Positions 30,180 through 42,700 are shown, counted from the stretch's first letter. The stretch: 64,000 bases of DNA from Diphasiastrum complanatum (GCA_029204225.1 CM055093.1:30079777-30143776); one strand, 5' to 3'. The notes: generated by a model not told the origin, from the sequence alone. Numbers and translations are program-made.

Positions 30180-30325
30180 ACCTGAAAAACAAAGAGCAAC
30201 ACTAAATAGCTCAAGATGATTATATAATGATCAGGACTTTGGGCTCTGAAGGCTCTTTCCTTGATTGTATGAGCTGTAGCTTTGCAGCATCAAAGCCCTG
30301 CACTGCCTGCAGCCAGAATCATAGC
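30180..30325 (-). other. Possible terminal exons in duplication copy 1
   Basis: On the minus strand a patch reads AVQGFDAAKLQLIQSRKEPS, preceded by an acceptor-like ctgcag and followed by a GT. A T-rich tract with tttttcag (near 30,185) then leads into a short frame that soon stops. Copy 2 keeps GFDAAKLQL (near 63,700) but has lost the 12 bases at the acceptor. The arrangement could be the 3' end of a duplicated gene or could be chance; I give it low weight. Confidence 0.2.
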
Positions 30326-30538
30326 TATATCAGGTTTACTGTATTAAAAAATAATAGCAACAAAATCCAGGTACTTTTGTGCATTTAACATCCTTAGGAA
30401 GATAACCGTGCCTGGACTGTGACCTGCTGGCACAACAAGCCATAGAAACTTGTGATAGTTTGATCTCCGTGAGTTACTACAATGGTACCTTATGATAATT
30501 TTACCACACTTTCCGTGAATAGCTGAAGTCAACAATAA

Positions 30539-31500
30539 ATCCAATCTCAGGAAAATAATATAGTACATAGTGCATGTGGAGTTCACTTTAGAGTAGTGCA
30601 TGTACTAGTCCTATGGTGTACACCTACTACTTCGGCAGTGCTCGGGAAAATCTGCATAGGAATGGAATCAGCATAATTTCTCAGGAACCGGTATCATGAA
30701 AATTTTGACAGTTTTAACTTTTCTATATAGGCATACAAACCATTTTAAGGTAATTGTCTTCATACATCCAGGAGCTTTAGAAAATGAGTTTCTCGAGCCT
30801 TGGCAAGTTTCTAAGAGGTATGCAAAACTTCAAAGAAAACTCAAACTGTAATATAACCCATGAAATTGATAGCTAAAACCATTGCATGTCAAAAACCTTC
30901 AAATTTAAAACCAATGCTAGTGCTCTTTTATATTGTGTGTTGGTTGTTTTCCTGCTATTTCTCAGCTTGGTCTGTTTGTGCTTTTTCCATCTTCACATGA
31001 TCCAAATTTCTTACTAATTTGACTAACTAAATTGCATTTCATTTTTTCACACTTAATTTCTTGAGGCTTACAAACTAATCAGCTGAACTGGAATTCTATT
31101 GATTGGTTTATAAAAAGGGTTTTTATGTAACCATCATTTCATTCAGAAACTAAGCTGTGAAATACCAAATTGAACACTTTGCCACCGATACATTAATTTT
31201 CATTTTTTGCCATTGGTGACATATACTAAATCTCTTCAAAGAATTTTTGCAATACTTCAAAATACGTAACTCCTTGGCCTTCCCTTGCAAAGTAGAGACT
31301 ATCTTTAAGTTGGTAAGGGGCTTCATGAATTAGAAGTCAATAGTAACCCAACAATTTGTAGTTAAACCTAGGATATCTCTATTGCATAGATAGATTTCGG
31401 GGGAATGATTGTACTGTCACTCAAGGTGAAAATATTTGAAAGAAAAGTCATGTTTGTAATAGAGTGAATCCTTTTGTGGAATGCACCTATTATTGACTTT
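30539..31500. other. No supported gene
   Basis: Possibly a continuation of the direct duplication beyond what the window lets me compare. Frames are short and there are no retrotransposon motifs. Confidence 0.45.
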
Positions 31501-32165
31501 TCATGGATTTGGATATTTTCATATATCATCTTTCTAGTTAACTTTTATTGAAATTGATAATTTCTTTAAAAGGAGGGGTGAAGTGATGGGATAAAACTCT
31601 ATTTGGGAATCTATGGGTTGCATAGTTTTCGGAAGAGAACCGGCTGTGGTTTAGAAATGAGATTTTTCTCGATTTAATTTTGGATAGATTCAGAGTAAGA
31701 TACCTAATTGGAACTTTTCGAATAAGAGAAATTCTCTAGAGATTGTCTGGACAATTTGAAACTAGAACAAGTTTGAAACTTGAATCATCATATATAAGTA
31801 GTACAGTAAAAGTTCAAAAAGTTACTAATTCCATTTAGATTGGAATAGGAGTAAGTTTGATCAGGATTTAAATCTGAATGTCTGTATTAAATCAACCTAA
31901 TGTTAGTTTGAGTACTTGGATCAGAGAGGGGTTGATTGAGTAGAAGAAATTATTTCATTTGAGAAAATTGAAAACTGTTGGGAGTGAATTTTATTCATCT
32001 CAAAGACTTTTTGGATATGTTATTTACTCTGAGAAATAGAAATTCTTTTGTAGCTGAGTTACAATATCTCAGTGAGATATGTGAGTAACATATGTGGATT
32101 TTGGATGAATCTGCTAGATTAGAATGTGTTTATGTGCTCAGTCATAGTGAGATTATTCACATACG
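31500..32165 (+). pseudogene. Ty3/gypsy internal scrap (plus strand)
   Basis: The part at about 31,985-32,090 (tatgttatttactc, gagaaatag, gtagctgagtt, gtgagtaacatatg) corresponds to the reverse complement of about 11,590-11,700. It is a plus-strand piece of the gypsy family of 9,597-13,985. No frame survives, and the left limit is a guess. Confidence 0.5.
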
Positions 32166-32169
32166 TGCG

Positions 32170-33531
32170 AAAGCTAGCAAAGCTTTGTGGCTCAAAACAT
32201 TTTGTTTCTTCGGCTCCCTCTCAAAGTGTGGTAGCTTTACAACTCCCAGACTCTTCCTCTGCCTCTCGAACAATGCTTTGTCTAAGGGCTTGGTGAAGAT
32301 GTCTGCAGCCTCCTGTAAGGCATGTGCTACATTATCTCCTTTTTTTCGTCAGTCTTCGAACGATCTTCGTTTGTCAGAATGGTTCTTGCAAGCATTGGGG
32401 TGTTGGCCCCCTTGTAATTTGTCATCCGGCGAAGTCATCTAAGATCTTCTAGATGTACCTAGACTGATGAAGGTACAGCTTTCCTTCATCATAGTCGTGG
32501 TCGATTTGCAAGCCTAGATAACATTTGGCTTCTCCTAGGTCTGATATCTTGAAATGTTTTGAAATGTCACACTTCACCTCGACAATTAGCTCTTCGCTTT
32601 TGCGTAGTATCAGTGTGTTGTCCACGTACACAGCAACAATGATGTTCTCCCCATCTGTGATCCTTATATAAACATTGGAATCGGCCATCAGGCCTTATAT
32701 CTCGAAACATTTCCATTAGGTCCATACTTTAGCTTGTATACCCATTTGCATTGCACTGTCTTTCACTTATTTGTAACTGGTTGTAGTTTTCGTACCTTCT
32801 TTTCCTTCGTGGATTCGATCTCTTCATTCATGGCTTGGATCCATTTGTTCTTGTCTTGATTGTCAATGGCTTCCTCAAATGTTTGTGGTTCACCACTGAA
32901 TCCACTGAACTCTTCAGATGTCAAAACTGAGCTGCCTAGCATGAATCTGGCTGGCAATTTTTGTTCTCTTGTTGATCTCATAGGATATTTTTTGGTTACC
33001 GCAATGTCATTTCCTTTGTCTCTTCGGCTAGGTCCGGAACCAGCTTGATTTACAAGCGTTCTAGCTGCAAGCAGGCTTGTTGTGCTTTTTTTGGCTGATT
33101 CGTCGCAATCAGTTGATTTGGAGTTCAAACATCTTCGTCTGAGTGTTTTGGTTCTACTCCTCTGTCACAGTTGGCAGTTCATAGTACTGCTTTCCTAAGA
33201 CTTCATAGTTGGCTGAGTCATCATCTGCCATTGTTCTGCTTTCATCAAACTTGACATTTCTGACTTTTTTCACTTGATTCGTCTTTGGCATGTAGACCTT
33301 GTAGTATGACGAATAGTTGTCATACCCGACGAGGTATCCTTGTTCAACTTTCTCATCGAGATTCTTTCGAAGCTTGTTTGGAACATGTGCATAAGGTACA
33401 TAGCCAAATATCCGAATGTACATAAGCTTGGGCTTTCTAACCCACCATAGTTTGTGGTGGTGTCATGTGAGGGACACTAGATTTGTCTATCCAGTTTTGA
33501 ATATAGGCGATTGTAGCTACTGCTTTATCCC
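32170..33531 (-). pseudogene. Copia fragment: integrase end, partial RT, RNase H tail
   Basis: From high to low coordinates the minus strand gives RIFGYVPYAHVPNKLRKNLD and VRNVKFDES (integrase end), FEEAIDNQDKNKWIQAMNEE (start of the reverse transcriptase region), VAVYVDNTLILRKSEELIVE (RT, with YVDN in place of YVDD), HFKISDLGEAKCYLGLQI, and finally ADIFTKPLDKALFER from RNase H. Pieces between these are missing, so at least two internal deletions occurred. It is a different copia family from the fragment next to it. Confidence 0.8.
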
Positions 33532-33532
33532 C

Positions 33533-34638
33533 AACGTGTAAGAACTTTGTACTCGGCCTCACTAGATGACAATGAGATAGTGGCTTGTTTCTTCGACATC
33601 CATGCTATAGCTCCATCACCTATGAAAATACAATGAGCACTAATGGATTTCCTATCTATTACATCTCCAGCATAGTTCGAATTTGAAAATCCAAAACGAT
33701 TAGATGATGAGCCCTCATACAATATGCCAAAATCTTGAGCTCCAATGATGTACCTCAAAACTGGCTTTCCTAGCTTTCAATGCTCCTCACTAGGATCTTG
33801 CATGAACTGACTCAATCTTCCAACACAATAGCTTAGATATGGTCTAGTAATGGCTAGATAGATGAGTGAGCCAACTAGCTTCCTATAGAGATTAATGTCC
33901 TTGAAGGATCTTTCACTACCTATTATAGTTAGCTTTACATGAGACTCCATAGGTGTATCACTAACTTTTGCATCTACCATATGAAATCTTTCTATAATAG
34001 AACTAGCATACTTCTCTTGAGAAATGAAAGTAGATTGAGAAGATCTAATGACTTCTATTCTCGAAATGTAATGCAACTTACCAAGATCATACACCTCAAA
34101 CTCCTTTTTAAGAGAACTCTTGATATCCTCCACTCTTGATTGTGTCCACCACTCAAGATGATATCATCCACATAGATTAGCAAGATGGTAACATCATTTA
34201 CAGCAAACCTATAATAAAGTGAATGATCATACTCACTCATAACAAAGCCTTGAGAGAGTAAAAAAGTGTTAAGCTTAGCATACCAACTCCTTGGTGCTTG
34301 CTTAAGGCCGTATAAACTCTTGTGTAGTAGACACACATGATTTGACTTTGTTGATAAAATGTAGCTCTCGGGTTGCTCCATGTACACTTCCTCCTCAAGA
34401 TCACCATTCAAGAATGCATTTGTAATGTCCATTTGCCATAGATCCCATCCATAAACTGTAGCAAGTGAGATGATGACTCGAATGCTTACCATCTTTGCCA
34501 CAGGTGCAAAGGTCTCATCATAGTCAATCCCTTGTTGTTGAGCATATCCTTTTGCCACTAACCTTGCCTTGTACTTGTTGATAAATCCATCTTGGTTTGT
34601 ATTCACCTTGAAGATCCATTTGCATCCAATAGCTTTCT
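33533..34638 (-). pseudogene. Copia fragment: reverse transcriptase and RNase H start
   Basis: The minus strand reads KARLVAKGYAQQQGIDYDET, LWQMDITNAFLNGDLEEEVY, LLHKSLYGLKQAPRSWYAKL and LLIYVDDIILSG with an intact YVDD, then GKLHYISRIEV and SLSSSEAEYKVL in RNase H. A frameshift near 34,100 and another near 33,770 break it. At 33,533 it ends where another copia begins; at 34,638 it meets the inverted-repeat arm. It is the same family as 16,907-17,380. Confidence 0.85.
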
Positions 34639-35948
34639 GGTTGATTGTAGAATTTGGAACTCATAATCTGATTAAGAATCGAGATGGAAGAATATTCATG
34701 GAATCCAGTAATTTTTCTTGTGAAAAAGATTTCAGAATGTTTCTTATATTTCTTGAGTGGTATGTTGTGCATATACTCCAGTCTCTCTAAATGATTATGG
34801 GTTTAAAATCCGATAGATTATGATTGATGAATCATAAGATTCTAAATGTTTATGATTGACAGATCATAAATTGATACTTAAAGGTCATTAGATGATTATA
34901 TGGAAATATGATGATTCTTAAGATGATGAGTAATTCTTGATCAATTGGTGGAGTTAAAATTTAGATTTGTTATTTGAACTCTAGATCTATGTACAAACTT
35001 GAGATTGTTTGGATCTCACAAGCATTTTTCATTGAGTAATTGTTTACTTATGAGAAATTTGCTTACCTTTACAGATTGTATTCAAGGAATGCTTGTAACT
35101 GTTTTTCAGTCTAAAATCTCCGGTTAATTAGGAGCAGTTAAGTCTATCAAGATTGAATGGTTGCTATTTTCTGGTATATGATGCTAGGGATAGAGCACTT
35201 ATCTCAGGAGAGTATTTGGGATACTCAGGACTGAGTTGAAGTCATTTTTATCTTGATGGATCTCCTAAGAGATTTTGGTGGGATGAATTTTGTACCAAGA
35301 AGCATTTATGATATGTCTACAAGTAATTTGTGGATAGTCTTGAACTATAATTGTTTTGGATGTTTAACTTTTGCACATTGATTTCCAATGTAAGGTGAGG
35401 ACTCACCCAATGATTCATTTAAATTGAGATACATGAAGGTGATGTTATTAGACTGGAGAGAACCATACCCAATAGGAAAATTTATCTTTTAGTGTACTTC
35501 TAAAAGGTCGATATAGTATTTCAGTGTAGAGACAGATAATTTGAGAATTATCCCATCTCTAAATACTTATTTGATATTGAAGTCACACTAAAGATTGATT
35601 TTCAGGGTAATTGTGAAAGTTAAATGATTGATTTGTTAGCTTTTAAACTTAACCTTCAGGTTTGGTCGACTGCTCATCCGGTGTATTATGTAAATTTAGT
35701 TAATATGATGATGACAATTTGATGTATTGAAGATTTTGCCCATTTGGAAGATTTATCGCTCAATGTACCTTTGGACCCTGAATGAGTACTCACGAACAGA
35801 GATATTAATTGAAAAATATTTTTGTGTGCTTGCTTAGATTGGTTGGTCAAATTGAGGATAATGATTCATGGGAAGAGTTTAAGGCATACAAATTGGGTTT
35901 TCCCTAGTTACTCGTTCTGAGGACAGAACTGGTTTAAGGGGGAAAGAA
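34639..35948 (+). pseudogene. Gypsy pol end with chromodomain-like tail (right arm)
   Basis: Counterpart of 9,597-10,886. VWSTAHPVYYVNL near 35,665 and DNDSWEEFKAYKLGFP near 35,860 mark the linker and chromodomain end. A purine tract (taagggggaaagaa) directly precedes the LTR at 35,949. Only about 1.3 kb remain; the upstream pol present beside the left arm is absent here. Confidence 0.65.
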
Positions 35949-36612
35949 TGTTATGTCCATGTCATGTATAAGGGAATCGGAATAATTCCTGACATGGATA
36001 GATGGTCACTCCAGGTGTATATGGTTACTGGTTATGCCTCGTCATTCCGGACTTGGCCTGTAAATTAATTAATAATCATATGAGGGCCCAGACCTATAAT
36101 TGGACATAGGAGCACATACATAGTAAATGACTGCTTTAATGCAAGAATAGGAGGTCAATAGCTCAATATAGGTTGCATGGAAATCCTAGGGAATATTCTC
36201 TCTCGTGAGGAAAATATGTCCATTGGAAACTCGCCCATCCTCCTATTGGAAATTCAGTTTCTTGAGCCAGTTTCTCCTCCCCTCTCTTGGGTTCTTCACT
36301 ATGGCTTGGGGGCTAGGTCCAGGAGGAAACTCCAAGAGGGATCTAGGTTTGGATGGGTGGTTTTGCTCCACAGCTGTCCTTTTGGTTGATTTACGACAGG
36401 ATCTAGTCAAATCTTCATATGGTGATCCTTACACTTATGCTAGATCTAGGTCAAGATCTAATATGCTTCTTAGAGATGTTCATCTTTGTGTGTGGCTAGC
36501 TATGAGGATAATAATGGTTCTTCATGGCAAGTGCAAGCATGCAAAAGGTAAAAAAAGATTCATCATTGCTAGGTGCATTCATGAAGGAGGTGGTTCTTGT
36601 ACATTTTTATGA
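35949..36612 (+). mobile_element. Gypsy LTR (right arm), truncated
   Basis: Starts TGTTATGTCCATGTC at 35,949 and follows the LTR at 8,929-9,596. It contains a 135-codon open frame (36,205-36,612), two codons shorter than its left-arm counterpart because of an in-frame 6-bp gap. It stops where the minus-strand copia fragment begins. Confidence 0.75.
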
Positions 36613-37340
36613 TGAGTCCAAGAAAGTCATTTTTGTGCTTTTGATATCACATTGACCATCATTTGCAGTATAGATGATATTGCTCTCTCCCTCATAAGAT
36701 AATAAGGATGAAAAGTATTCCTTATGTCTTGTCCTGCTCCACTATCAATTCTCCAAGGATCATTCCCATCTATATTTGCAAGCAAACTTGATGTCATAAC
36801 AAGAGATTTAGAAATGCTATTCTCTTCTTCATCTATTGCTATATTTCCTTGCCTCTCACCTTGCTCTCTTTTCATCTTACGACATTCATTAGCAACATGA
36901 CATTTTATCACACAATAAAAGCACTTGAGCTTTGACTTATCTTTCTTTCTAAAAGAAGTAGAAGAGGAGGAGGAAGAGTGATCATTGTGATCTGAGGTAC
37001 CACCTTTGGACTGTTTCCCTTCGCCTTTACCTTTGCCTTTGGATTTTCCTTTTGTGAAGACAGCCTCTTCACCTCCACCTTGCAAGGATGTACCATCAAG
37101 CTTTGATTGCAACCTATGTTCTTCAGCCAATAAGATTTCTTGCAAGTCAACCACACTTGGCAAGACTCTTTGAATGGCAAAACTTTTTACAAGGTTAGCA
37201 TGTTCATCTAGCAAACCATTCAACATAACTTGGACTATTTTATGCTTTCATCAATGCATGCTAGATCATCACTTAAGGACTTAACCCTCAAGACAAATGC
37301 ATGAGCACTTTCTACCTCTCTTTGTGAAAGTACTGTACTT
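36613..37340 (-). pseudogene. Second copia fragment (right arm): gag, knuckle, protease start
   Basis: Counterpart of 8,200-8,928. Here a longer frame is open (36,627-37,226), from ANLVKSFAIQRVLPSVVDLQ through the serine-rich linker, the knuckle CFYCVIKCHVANEC and WRIDSGAGQDIRNTF. The knuckle keeps a histidine that the left arm lost, but both have an extra cysteine ahead of it. The piece is cut off inside the protease. Confidence 0.75.
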
Positions 37341-38385
37341 TAGGACCATAAATGGATCTACAAAAGATCCACAAGAGTGATTGGATGCTTGCTTAACAAT
37401 CTATCAAAAAACTATTCATCAAAAAATTGATCTAGATTGGCAATTTGACAAACAACAAGCATTAACAATCAAAAGCATTGATCAACATTGAAATCTGAGC
37501 CCACACATGTGTAGTACAGGCTGTATAATGGCCTTCAATATGAGAAACAAAAAGGAATTGATTTGGTTTCATTTGGATCACAAAAACTCAATGTACATAG
37601 CAGTAGAGGAGTTTTGAGCTCCAAAAAGGTCCTTTAAAATTCGTGCAAGATGTAGTTTATAGTATTGAAATATTACAACACTAATACATTTGACTTGCCA
37701 TAACTTTCTATTCATAGCTTAGAAGTATGTCATCCAAATATCATTGGAAAGCCCTTGTCGAGTGCTTTCCAATGCATCAAACTCGGCTAAATTGGGACTT
37801 ACCACTAAGAAGTTATGCCATTTTTAATGTGGAATCACAATGTGGACTCAAAAAGTTACCTTATGTAGATTTCAAATTTGAGTGTTTTGATTGGTCCATG
37901 TGTAAGAAAAAATTGAGAAAACATATAAAAAGAATCTTTACAAAGGGTCTTTTTTAAACATAGAACTCCCCTAATGTGAACTAGCTTGAGATTGCCAATG
38001 AGCTCCAAAAAAATTCTATCTTCTCAATATGAGAGCTTGGAATACATAGCATTCGACTTCTTTCTTAAAGTTAGGTGGATTTCCAGCATGTAATAAGGAA
38101 GTTAACTCACCCTTCTTGTCCTAAAATAAAACCCTAGCCTAGATCGTAGGGTTATGCTTGGTAGGCAACTAATTGGTCAAATTTTCACCTTAAACTTAGT
38201 TGTAGGTCCTATAAAGTAGGGATGACCACCAAATAGACATGACCAACTCTCTTGACTTGACCTAACCTACATTACGAGTGGGTTGACAAGTGGCATCTTG
38301 GTCTTCCATGTGTGGAACCCAATTTTAGACAATATTTACAAAGTTCTACATGGCTAGATTTGCCAAAATAGGCTATTTTTTCACA
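37341..38385 (-). mobile_element. Probable 3' LTR of the copia relic (right arm)
   Basis: Counterpart of 7,165-8,190. On the minus strand it starts TGTGAAAAAATAGCC at 38,385, next to the purine tract. The lower boundary is uncertain for the same reason as in the left arm. Confidence 0.5.
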
Positions 38386-40326
38386 CTCCTCCTCAAATCT
38401 AGCCTTGGAAACAATAATGTATCTATATACAATTCTAAGACCTGATCTTAACATAAAAAATGAATCATATTCAGTTTTAGAAGATGACTAATGTTCCCCT
38501 AAAGATGATGACATGATCTATCACCATATCCAAGATAGAGCTTCTTTGACCTTGATCTCCTCCAAGATGAATTGAAGAGTCTTGATTCTTCCTTGCACCT
38601 TTGCACTTGATTTTTTCCATGTTGAGTGCAGATGTATGAGCTTGAAACTTAATCCTCCTTGATCTTGATGCTTCTCTTTGAAGGAAATCTGATGTTTCCA
38701 TGTCTTTGGAAAATCACATTGATCAAGATCACAAAACATGTACTTGCTACTATTACCAAGATTTATCATGCTAAAATGACTAGTCCACAAACCATCAAAA
38801 GTAAGCATGATTTTTCTAATCTTGTAATTACAAGTGATCTTGAACTTCATGAGGCTACATACTTGCTTATGGATATAAGTGTCCTTCAAGGATGTTTTAC
38901 TTATTCTCATAAGAAGCTTACAATTTGCCTCTCCAAAAGGAAAACACATTTTTAAAAACAATGACTCCTCCTAAATCCTTGCAAGATCATTGACATCAAG
39001 GTTGTTGATTTCACTTTCATTTACACAAGATACTAGATGGATCCAAGCATCTCTAAGAATGTTTCATGCATCTTATCATGAGAAAAAGAGTGTACATTTG
39101 AATGAATGATTTCCTCTTTTGCCATAGCAATTTTAGCATCCAACTTAAACAAACTACCTTGTGTAGCACATTTGCTATGCAAATATCATTCTTCATGATG
39201 GAATAGACTCCATGCTTAAAGTAAACATCTAAACCATCATCCATTAGTTGTCCAACACTAAGCAAGCTCTTGGTAATTGATGGTACAAAAAGAACATTGT
39301 CTAGATCCATCCTTTTGCTAGATCCTAGACTTAATGAGATGGTACCAGAACCATCTATCTTACATTCTTGATCATTTTCTAAAGAAATAAATTTACAAGC
39401 ACCATTGAAAGAGTGTAAGGTTGAGAATGTGTCCTTTTGGAAAGTCGTGTGGGAGCTAGCCCCACTATCAATCCACCAAGTCCTTTGAGTTGCTTTTTCT
39501 TGTTGGAGTGGATGTAGATGCCATCAAAGATGAGATCTCCTCATCTCCATCCTCTTCATATGCAAGGTTCTCTTGTTTGTCCTCCTCCTCTTTTGCTCTT
39601 AGCCTCTTGTAGCATTCGGATGCATAATGCCCCTTCTTTCCACAAAAGAAGCATTTTTTCTTTGACTTGTCCTTTGATCCTGATGCGTCATCCTCTTCTT
39701 TGGCCTCCTTGGGATGCTTCTTCTTTCCATTGGTCTTATTTTTGCCCTTGAATGAGAAATTGGCTTTCTCATCTCCATCCTACAAAGACAACGAACTCAT
39801 TCTTGCCTTGGTGTGGAGCATCCTACACTCTTCAGCCACTAATACACTTACTTTGAAGTTTTTCTATAGTTGGCAAAGTGTATTGGATGGCAAAACTTGG
39901 ACCAAATTTGCAAAGTCATCTCCTAGACCATTAAGTACAATCTGTACAAGCTCTCCATCATGAATCTTCTCTCCAATGGAAGCCAACTCCGTATTTAGAG
40001 ACTTAATTCTAAGTACATAATCATGTGCTGCTAGATTCATAGATTGATTTTAAAGTCTCCCAAGCCTCTTTAGCACTAGTACATGTTGATACTTCTCTCA
40101 ACAAATCATTGCGCACATTCATCTTCACACAATGAAGTGCAAGCCTAGATCTCTTCTTGTATCTAGCTAACTCCTGTGCACCTAGAGGTTCATCTTCATC
40201 TTCAATCAAGAACTCATAAAGGTCTTGGAGCACCAAGAGTGACTCCATCCTAACCTTCAAAATAGCAAAACTTTTAGATTTCAATCTCTCACTAGCTTCT
40301 AGAAGGTATGCTCTAGCAGATCCCAT
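38386..40326 (-). pseudogene. Copia relic internal region (right arm)
   Basis: Counterpart of 4,818-7,164. Gag starts at about 40,326 (MGSARAYLLEASERL) and includes LKVRMESLL; the zinc knuckle CFFCGKKGHYASEC lies near 39,610-39,655; and the protease WIDSGASSHTTF is near 39,440-39,480. LFVPSITKSLLSVGQL follows. The integrase linker is deleted, and the rest towards the LTR is frame-broken like the left arm. Confidence 0.75.
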
Positions 40327-41112
40327 CTTACTGGTGACTTCTACAAACAAGATTTAGATTTGATTGACTTGAAACTCACAAAGGTCTCACACTTGTAGTG
40401 TTTCACTCAAATTTGATTTCTAATCCAACAAATGGACTTATAATCATAGTTCTATGACTCTCTCACAAATCTAGAATGAAGATAAGATGAAGTGAGAACT
40501 ACTTTCAAACAAATCTTGCCAAGAAATGGATTTGATTGTCTCTAGAAACTCACTAAGGTATCTCTCTTGTAGTGTTTCACTCAAATTAGATTTCTAATCC
40601 AACAAATGGACTTATAATCTCAGTTCTAGCACTCCCTCACAAAGTTGGAATGAAGATAAGATGATGTGAAATCTACTTACAACACCACTAGCCTAAAATA
40701 GCCAATTTTGGCCTATATGTCCAAATGACATGATTTTGGTGTCATTTTGAAGGTCCTAAAGTTTGACACATCTTCAACATGAAATATATACTAAAATAAA
40801 AGTATCACAATTCTTATGTATGTTAAAGTCTTTAGAATGCAATGACATTGTTACAAGAATGCAAACTATGAAAATTTTAGGTTCAAATTTCTTATATAGG
40901 AATGATTACTCTTAAATTCCTTAGATTGACTATTGAGGAAATGTTCCACATTTTCTAGTTTACAATTTCATGTATAGGGAATGCAATCTAGTTTGCAATT
41001 TCCTATATAAGGAGTGATCTAGAGAACTTTGATGATTGAATTCTAGTATATAGGGATTATTATCCTAAAGTCCCTAGATTGTCAATCTAGAGATCTTTCC
41101 ACTTTTGCTAGA

Positions 41113-42046
41113 ATGATGGCGCTCGCAATGGAATGATAACAATGGTGGTTGATAGCCTGTAGAGATGGTGTGAAGACGATAACAGAAGGATTGAACAACT
41201 GAGCGTCATGATCAGTCACAGGAGCAAGGAAATCGCCAGCAGATCGTCGCCAGAAAATGCTAGAGTTTGCACTTTGCTGAGGTGCGAATGGCGTTGTGGT
41301 GAGGGCATTTATGGACGACTTCTTCTGGTGGCGAGCAAGATGTGACGTGCTGGTTCGAGAAATTTGAATTTAGGTCCTCCGGTTGAGATTTGACTGAAAT
41401 ACTCCGGTTGAGAATTGAGCTGAGTGCTCCGGTTGAGATTTGAGCTGAGTGCTCCGGTTGAGATTTGAGCTTAGTGCTCTAGTTGAGATTTGAGCGGAGT
41501 GCTCCGGTTGAGATCTGACTGAAGCACTTTGGTTGAGATTTGAACGGAGTGCTCCGGTTGAGATTTGACTAAAGCACTTCGATTGATATTTGAGCGGAGT
41601 GCTCCGTTTGAGAACTGATTGAAGCACTTCGGTTGAGATTTGAGAAAACCTCATTATGAAGGAATGGATCTGTTTGATGCAAGTGAAGAACTTCAAAAAA
41701 AAAATATGACTGTGGCTCAGAGTAGAAGTTCTTATGAAAAGGTGTATCTCTGGAAATGTTTGTATGCCTGAGATACTAGTCAAATAGAGATGAGGTGGCT
41801 AAAGTGTGAGAATCATTGCCTATGGTGTAGCCTATCATTTTTTGATCTAAAACATCCATGACCCATGATTATATTCAAAAAAAAAAAATTCATAAAAAGT
41901 ACATAAGTAACTGTATGAAATATAAACAAGGAACGAGGTGAACAATAGGCATGCAAAACGAGAATTACAAGCAAGGAATGAAAATAAAATAAAATAATAA
42001 AATAAATAAAAATGTAGAATATATACTAGGGAAAAGATGTTAAATT
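41113..42046 (-). other. Non-coding 3' internal region of gypsy with minisatellite
   Basis: It follows the end of the integrase frame at about 42,047 and has no gypsy coding motif. It includes the 25-bp minisatellite at 41,378-41,652 and a piece near 41,113-41,340 that is richer in GC and CG than its surroundings. The right arm of the inverted duplication starts directly at its lower edge. Confidence 0.5.
41378..41652. repeat. 25-bp minisatellite, 11 units
   Basis: Units begin at 41,378, 41,403, 41,428 and every 25 bp up to 41,628, with no length change. A typical unit starts tccggttgagatttgagc. Later units alternate between endings like ggagtgc and gaagcac, hinting at a 50-bp higher-order unit. 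The open frame of 137 codons on the minus strand here is only a reading of this repeat. Confidence 0.95.
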
Positions 42047-42700
42047 GGGTCAACAAAGAACAACTCTTCGTAATACCGTCGCAGACGACCACCGTTCACG
42101 ACAGTGTCTAGGAGTATCTTGTCAAGTGTTTGCAATTGGACTGCACCATTAGGAAAGATTTTATTGATAACGTATTGGCCCCTCACTTCTGAACTTCAAT
42201 TTGCCAGGATGTTTCTTTGATGTATAAACAAGCACCTGGTCACCTAAGTGTAGATTTCTATTGCGCAGGTGACGGTCATGCCAGGCCTTTTGGCGTCATT
42301 TGTTAACTAGTTGTGCGTGATAAGATATCAGTCTCGTCTCGCATAACTAAATAACATAAATAGCCTGGTTTTGAGTTGTTGTTCGATTGCAGCTTTTTCA
42401 CAGAGATCTGTTGAAAAAGCTTTCATGACTCGTAATGATGGGACTAAGAATTCTACTGGCATTATCGCCTCTTGACCATATACTAAGTGGAAAGGGGTAA
42501 CCCACCCAGTGGCTTTCTTCGAGGTGGTGCGGTAAGCCCAAACAGCTGAAAAAAATTTTGTTTCCCAATCAGAATGACTAGTTTCAACTATCTTAGTCAA
42601 AATTTTACATATCGTCTTGTTAGTTAATTCAGCTTGGCCATTACATCTAGGGTAGTACGGTGTACTTTTTCTGTGAATTTTGTTGTTTTGGAGTGGGCGG
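42047..42700 (-). pseudogene. Gypsy integrase C-terminal part, broken
   Basis: The minus strand reads STPYYPRCNGQAELTNKTI near 42,670, then WAYRTTSKKATGWVTPFHLV and GQEAIMPVEF, the C-terminal half of a Ty3/gypsy integrase core. LHLGDQVLVY, a GPIRY piece and GGRLRRYYEE follow in shifting frames and match the GPY/F module and pol end. It inserts element DNA into the host genome in living relatives. The N-terminal half and all of reverse transcriptase and RNase H are missing. Confidence 0.8.

Larger units (their letters stand above)
27080..30538. repeat. Direct duplication, copy 1 (~3.4 kb)
   Basis: The segment starts near actttgtgcct (27,082) and aligns in the same orientation with 60,557-64,000. 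Shared blocks include tctaaaatagtgata, ttttattaaataaggataaaaa, atcagatcgattatgactta, tatggccggccacccacacc and caattggaccaatacgcaat. Indels and substitutions are scattered through it. Copy 1 continues past 30,538, where the window cuts off copy 2, so the true length is unknown. It contains no retrotransposon motif and looks like low-copy sequence, perhaps part of a duplicated gene region. Confidence 0.85.
34639..41112 (-). repeat. Right arm of the inverted duplication
   Basis: Reverse complement of 4,034-10,886, with the same element order: end of gypsy pol (+), gypsy LTR (+), second copia fragment (-), copia relic (-). The left edge at 34,639 cuts into the middle of the gypsy pol relic and abuts copia RT; the right edge at 41,112 abuts another gypsy. 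It lacks about 400 bp relative to the left arm, with a junction near 38,960-38,975. Confidence 0.9.

Noticed and set aside
41378-41652. CRISPR-like array
   Set aside because: The units are contiguous with no spacers, the context is plant retrotransposon DNA, and no cas genes exist.
41370-41783. 137-codon minus-strand frame with a repeated protein pattern
   Set aside because: It reads through the 25-bp minisatellite; 25 is not a multiple of three, so the same unit is read in three frames, and no start context or domain supports it.
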